Part shown: positions 61,115 through 64,000 of the stretch, piece by piece
How positions within the stretch are numbered: the stretch's first letter is position 1
Layout of the letters: each line of letters opens with the position of its first letter
From: Croceitalea rosinachiae
GTDB taxonomy: Bacteria > Bacteroidota > Bacteroidia > Flavobacteriales > Flavobacteriaceae
Assembly (NCBI RefSeq): GCF_031846445.1
Contig: NZ_JAVRHR010000002.1
Span: 558,001 to 622,000 of the forward strand
Length of the DNA: 64,000 bases
Direction: 5' to 3'
Notes under the pieces: model-generated
The model's database searches: none
Seen by the model: the letters and a program-made list of their open reading frames with translations, nothing else
What the model was told of the DNA's origin: nothing
Position numbers and translations under genes: made by a program

Positions 61115-62281
61115 ATGAACCAAATTTTTGAGGATACTTCAACGGCGTTTAAACTAAAGAGTGACTCCGAGCTCGAAAGGGCATATTTTTTATTCAAGTT
61201 AATAGCAAATCAACCTTTGGTAAAGATTGGAACCGCAGTAACGAACTTTGCAATTAATGCACATTTGCCTGTCGAGGGCCTAATTAGAGCTACTGTTTTT
61301 GATCATTTTTGTGGTGGGGTAAATGAGCAAGATTGTTTGCCTATTATTGAGAAGATGTATGAAGAAAAAGTTAGTTCTATTCTTGATTATTCCGTTGAAG
61401 GTAAACATGTAGAAAATCAATTGGATAGTGCCTTGGCAAAAGTACTTGAAGTACTTGATTTTGTTAAAGAAAAGGATGCTATTCCGTTTGCTGTCTTTAA
61501 ACCATCAGCTTTTGGGCGATTTGAACTTTTTGAAAAAATGAGCTCAAAAAGAGCATTTACCCAATTGGAACGTGAAGAGTGGGACAGGGTTGTACATAGG
61601 TATGATAAAGTATGCAAGAAAGCTTATGATCTAGATGTTGCCTTACTGATTGATGCTGAGGAAAGTTGGATTCAAGATGCTGCTGATCAACTCGCTCATG
61701 ACATGATGCGTAAATACAACAAAAGAAAAGCAGTTGTTTTTAATACGGCACAGATGTACCGATGGGATAGACTTGTTTATTTGGAAAAACTCTGTAAAGA
61801 AGCCAATAAAATGAACTTTAAGATAGGAATTAAAGTGGTAAGAGGGGCATATATGGAAAAGGAAAATGATCGTGCAGATGATAAAGCTTACAAAAGCCCA
61901 ATCTGTATTTCAAAAGTAGCCACAGATGACAATTTTGATACTGCGATTACCTACATGCTCGACAATATGGATGTATTTACCATTTTTTCGGGCACCCATA
62001 ACGAACAAAGTTGTTACAAGCTCATGGAAGCCATGAAAACCAGGGAAATACCTAATAATAGTGATCGCATTTGGTTTGGCCAACTATATGGTATGAGTGA
62101 CCATATCAGTTTTAATTTAGCGGCCAATGGGTATAACGTATCTAAGTATCTTCCATATGGGCCAGTGAGGGATGTTATGCCTTATCTAATCAGGAGGGCC
62201 GAAGAGAATACTTCAGTGGCCGGGCAAACTACAAGAGAGCTGGAATTGTTGAAAAAAGAAAGAGCTAGAAGAAAAATTTAA
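61115..62281 (+). CDS. Proline dehydrogenase, monofunctional
   Basis: A 388-residue FAD enzyme of the PRODH type: VFKPSAFGRF, DAEESWIQDAADQLA, FNTAQMYRWDRL, KVVRGAYMEKE and the C-terminal YLPYGPVRDVMPYLIRRAEEN form the TIM barrel signatures and the FAD- and substrate-binding Arg/Arg pair. It oxidises proline to pyrroline-5-carboxylate; no P5C dehydrogenase domain is fused. It converges on a small membrane protein gene with a 4-bp overlap of stop codons. Confidence 0.95.
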   Translation: MNQIFEDTSTAFKLKSDSELERAYFLFKLIANQPLVKIGTAVTNFAINAHLPVEGLIRATVFDHFCGGVNEQDCLPIIEKMYEEKVSSILDYSVEGKHVENQLDSALAKVLEVLDFVKEKDAIPFAVFKPSAFGRFELFEKMSSKRAFTQLEREEWDRVVHRYDKVCKKAYDLDVALLIDAEESWIQDAADQLAHDMMRKYNKRKAVVFNTAQMYRWDRLVYLEKLCKEANKMNFKIGIKVVRGAYMEKENDRADDKAYKSPICISKVATDDNFDTAITYMLDNMDVFTIFSGTHNEQSCYKLMEAMKTREIPNNSDRIWFGQLYGMSDHISFNLAANGYNVSKYLPYGPVRDVMPYLIRRAEENTSVAGQTTRELELLKKERARRKI

Positions 62282-62634
62282 TATACTTCTACCACTTCAA
62301 CTTTATCAGGACAGTTTTTTACCTTAATAGTTTGCTCTTTATTCGAGATAAAATAAATTTTACAAGGTTTTGATTTGGTATCGCTTTTACCAAAATCGAC
62401 ATTGCCCTCTTCAAAAAAGTCTTTCCATGTAATGGAATCCACCTTGAATACATGCGCAACTTCATCAGAGTAGGTAATAGGTTTTGATCTAATATCTTTC
62501 AATACCCGGCAGTTGGGAAAATAACAGAATGATGTTCCAGTTTCTTCTGACTTCTTTTTGAGAAAAAAGGCCAAGAAAATAATACCTATGGAAAGCCCCA
62601 CTAAATACCAGCCTAAGCGTTTTATAAATGCCAT
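62278..62634 (-). CDS. Membrane-anchored small protein, unknown
   Basis: A 118-residue protein with an N-terminal signal-anchor (about 8-25, WYLVGLSIGIIFLAFFL), then SFCYFPNCRVLKDIRSKPI with two Cys, and a soluble beta domain ending KVKNCPDKVEVVEVY. The Cys residues suggest disulfides outside the cytoplasm. Its ATG overlaps the alanine dehydrogenase stop as TAATG, so the two are translationally coupled. Unknown family. Confidence 0.8.
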   Translation of the reverse strand: MAFIKRLGWYLVGLSIGIIFLAFFLKKKSEETGTSFCYFPNCRVLKDIRSKPITYSDEVAHVFKVDSITWKDFFEEGNVDFGKSDTKSKPCKIYFISNKEQTIKVKNCPDKVEVVEVY

Positions 62635-63833
62635 TAAAAAATGAGGAAATTAATATCGTTATATGAAAGGGAAAACCACTCCCCAACAGATTTATTTGTT
62701 AAAATGCCATGATACATATATAAACCATTTCGAAGGCCCTTATCAAATCGCAATGAGTTTTCTAACCCGCCATCTTCTCCAATCTTCAGTAAATATGGTG
62801 TGAATATGTTGCTTATTGATATGGAAGAGGTTCTTGGATAACGCGATGGTATATTGGGTACACCATAATGGATTACACCAAACTTTTCAACTGTGGGTTT
62901 TTTATGGGTGGTAATTTCTGATGTTTCAAAACACCCGCCCATATCGATACTGACATCTATTACAACGGCTCCTTTTTTCATATGCTCAACCATAGTACTT
63001 GAAACCACAACAGGTGAACGGTCTTTGCCTCTGGTTGCTCCAATGGCCACATCACAACGCTTTAAAGATTTTAAAAGGTTTTTCGGTTGTATGGTAGAGG
63101 TATAAACTGTTCGATTTAGATTGGTTTGAATATTTCTGAGTTTTGTAAGAGAATTATCGAAGACTTTAATATTTGCGCCCATGCCCAATGCCGATCGGGC
63201 GGCAAACTCTCCAACTGTTCCTGCACCAATAATAACCACTTCTACCGGGGGTACACCTGTAATGTTGCCAAACATCAACCCATTGCCCATATTGGTAGTA
63301 GCCATAAGCTCAGCGGCAATTAAAATAGAAGAGATACCTGCAATTTCACTTAAAGATCGCACTGCTGGGTATTTTCCATCTTCGTCTCTAATATATTCAA
63401 AAGCAATAGCTGTAATTCGTTTCTGAGCTAATTGCTCAAAATACTTCTTTGATTGGGTTTTTATTTGTAGTGCAGAGATTATCGTAGCTTGCGGATTTAG
63501 CAATTCAATTTCCGATAAAGTAGGGGGCTCTACCTTTAAAATCAGAGGACATGAAAAAACCTTTTTAGTATCGTTACTGATTTCTGCACCAGCTTCGGTA
63601 TAATCTTTATCTGAGTAATTAGCGCCTTCCCCAGCACCAGCTTCAATCATTACCCGATGTCCGTTTGCGACAATAGCATTGACAGCATCAGGGGTTAAAC
63701 AAATGCGCTTTTCTTGATATTGGTTTTCTTTAGGAATACCAATAAATAATTCTCCCTTTTGTTTTAAGACCTCAAGCATTTCTTCTTGAGGAAGTAATTG
63801 TTGTTTGCTAAATGGAGATGAAGGTTGGTTCAT
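62634..63833 (-). CDS. ald: Alanine dehydrogenase/transhydrogenase-like
   Basis: A 399-residue NAD-dependent dehydrogenase: IGIPKENQYQEKRICLTPDAV at the N-terminal substrate domain (Lys/Arg for pyruvate), the Rossmann motif VVIIGAGTVGEFAARSALGMGANIKVFD, and DVSIDMGGCFETS. It interconverts alanine and pyruvate with ammonia; a similarity to the NAD-binding half of transhydrogenase alpha is expected. The gene is longer at the C-terminus than the Bacillus type (about 370). A coupled small membrane gene follows. Confidence 0.85.
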   Translation of the reverse strand: MNQPSSPFSKQQLLPQEEMLEVLKQKGELFIGIPKENQYQEKRICLTPDAVNAIVANGHRVMIEAGAGEGANYSDKDYTEAGAEISNDTKKVFSCPLILKVEPPTLSEIELLNPQATIISALQIKTQSKKYFEQLAQKRITAIAFEYIRDEDGKYPAVRSLSEIAGISSILIAAELMATTNMGNGLMFGNITGVPPVEVVIIGAGTVGEFAARSALGMGANIKVFDNSLTKLRNIQTNLNRTVYTSTIQPKNLLKSLKRCDVAIGATRGKDRSPVVVSSTMVEHMKKGAVVIDVSIDMGGCFETSEITTHKKPTVEKFGVIHYGVPNIPSRYPRTSSISISNIFTPYLLKIGEDGGLENSLRFDKGLRNGLYMYHGILTNKSVGEWFSLSYNDINFLIF

Positions 63834-63875
63834 TAAATGTAAATTGAAACTATTGCAGAAACAGTCAGAACAAAT

Positions 63876-64000
63876 TTACATTTTTTTCGCTAGGGTCTCT
63901 TTTCGCTGTTCAAGCTTCTCACGTTCTTTTCGCAACTCTTCTTTCGCTTTAAGTATAGTAAGCTCTTCATCCATGGCTTCCAAATCAATACCATGAACAT
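63876..64000 (-). CDS. C-terminal end of a protein with a coiled-coil tail, partial
   Basis: The frame enters from the right edge and gives 40 complete residues: VHGIDLEAMDEELTILKA, then a charged helix (about 18-40, KEELRKEREKLEQRKETL) ending AKKM. The heptad pattern suggests a coiled coil. The gene precedes ald by 42 bp on the same strand. The family cannot be judged from this fragment. Confidence 0.7.
   Translation of the reverse strand, partial: VHGIDLEAMDEELTILKAKEELRKEREKLEQRKETLAKKM

Noticed and set aside
1..64000. Mobile elements, CRISPR arrays, restriction or toxin-antitoxin systems
   Set aside because: No transposase, integrase, direct-repeat array, methylase, nuclease or small toxin pair was recognised; the composition looks even across the window.

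Overview
The window is chromosomal DNA, low in GC (mid to upper thirties percent by eye), from a member of the Bacteroidota, most likely a marine Flavobacteriaceae of the Zobellia/Maribacter/Arenibacter type (inference from gene families, not a placement). Reasons: families largely confined to this phylum (DUF6702, DUF6146, DUF6787, TIGR02757, MG2/plug proteins, UnbV/FG-GAP lipoproteins, BatA-type VWA proteins, DUF1080), many 'SC-D/E/K' lipoprotein signals, TAnnTTTG -7 promoter elements, and few Shine-Dalgarno sequences. I see no rRNA, tRNA, CRISPR array, insertion sequence, prophage or integrase. Both ends cut through genes.

Layout. 0-8 kb: an MBL hydrolase, a DUF1080 + Gfo/Idh pair (3-keto-sugar chemistry), and a tight operon BatA-VWA protein / dihydroorotase-like protein without its metal ligands / DUF4870-like membrane protein / esterase. 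8-12.3 kb: a five-gene operon (S10 carboxypeptidase, secreted unknown, SGNH hydrolase, membrane protein, GT2). 12.4-25.4 kb: cell-surface genes: Gfo/Idh with an MG2-plus-plug protein, an UnbV/FG-GAP lipoprotein, then a PhoX-like lipoprotein, a MauG-type di-haem peroxidase and a four-FAS1 lipoprotein in one orientation. 25.4-30.5 kb: TIGR02757, LolD-type ATPase, msrA, two GTP cyclohydrolase I genes, a secreted AstE/AspA-type hydrolase and a 3' remnant of mogA. 30.7-39.4 kb: a peptide and amino-acid salvage region (HupE, DUF6702, M19 dipeptidase, ArgE-like deacylase, YfcC transporter, gamma-glutamyltransferase, NlpC/P60 peptidase). 39.8-43.2 kb: a probable metal-uptake operon (histidine-containing small exported protein, TonB-dependent receptor, acidic lipoprotein). 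43.2-49.4 kb: DUF6787, DUF6146, DUF937, serA, serC, LuxC-type acyl-CoA reductase divergent from a ferredoxin, and an arginase-family hydrolase. 49.5-64 kb: housekeeping (ychF, parE, parC, fatty acid hydroxylase, TerC, XRE and Lrp regulators, DinB, aroB, proline dehydrogenase, alanine dehydrogenase).

I do not see a clear new defence or mobile system. The points most worth a second look are: a 30-bp near-perfect inverted repeat before the Lrp-family gene; the ligand-less dihydroorotase coupled to the BatA protein; the isolated mogA 3' remnant; two divergent FolE paralogues 1.4 kb apart; the PhoX-like/MauG/FAS1 surface-redox cluster; and the small exported protein plus TonB receptor metal operon. 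Start codons were adjusted where the longest open frame began at TTG or ran upstream of a better signal; each case is stated.
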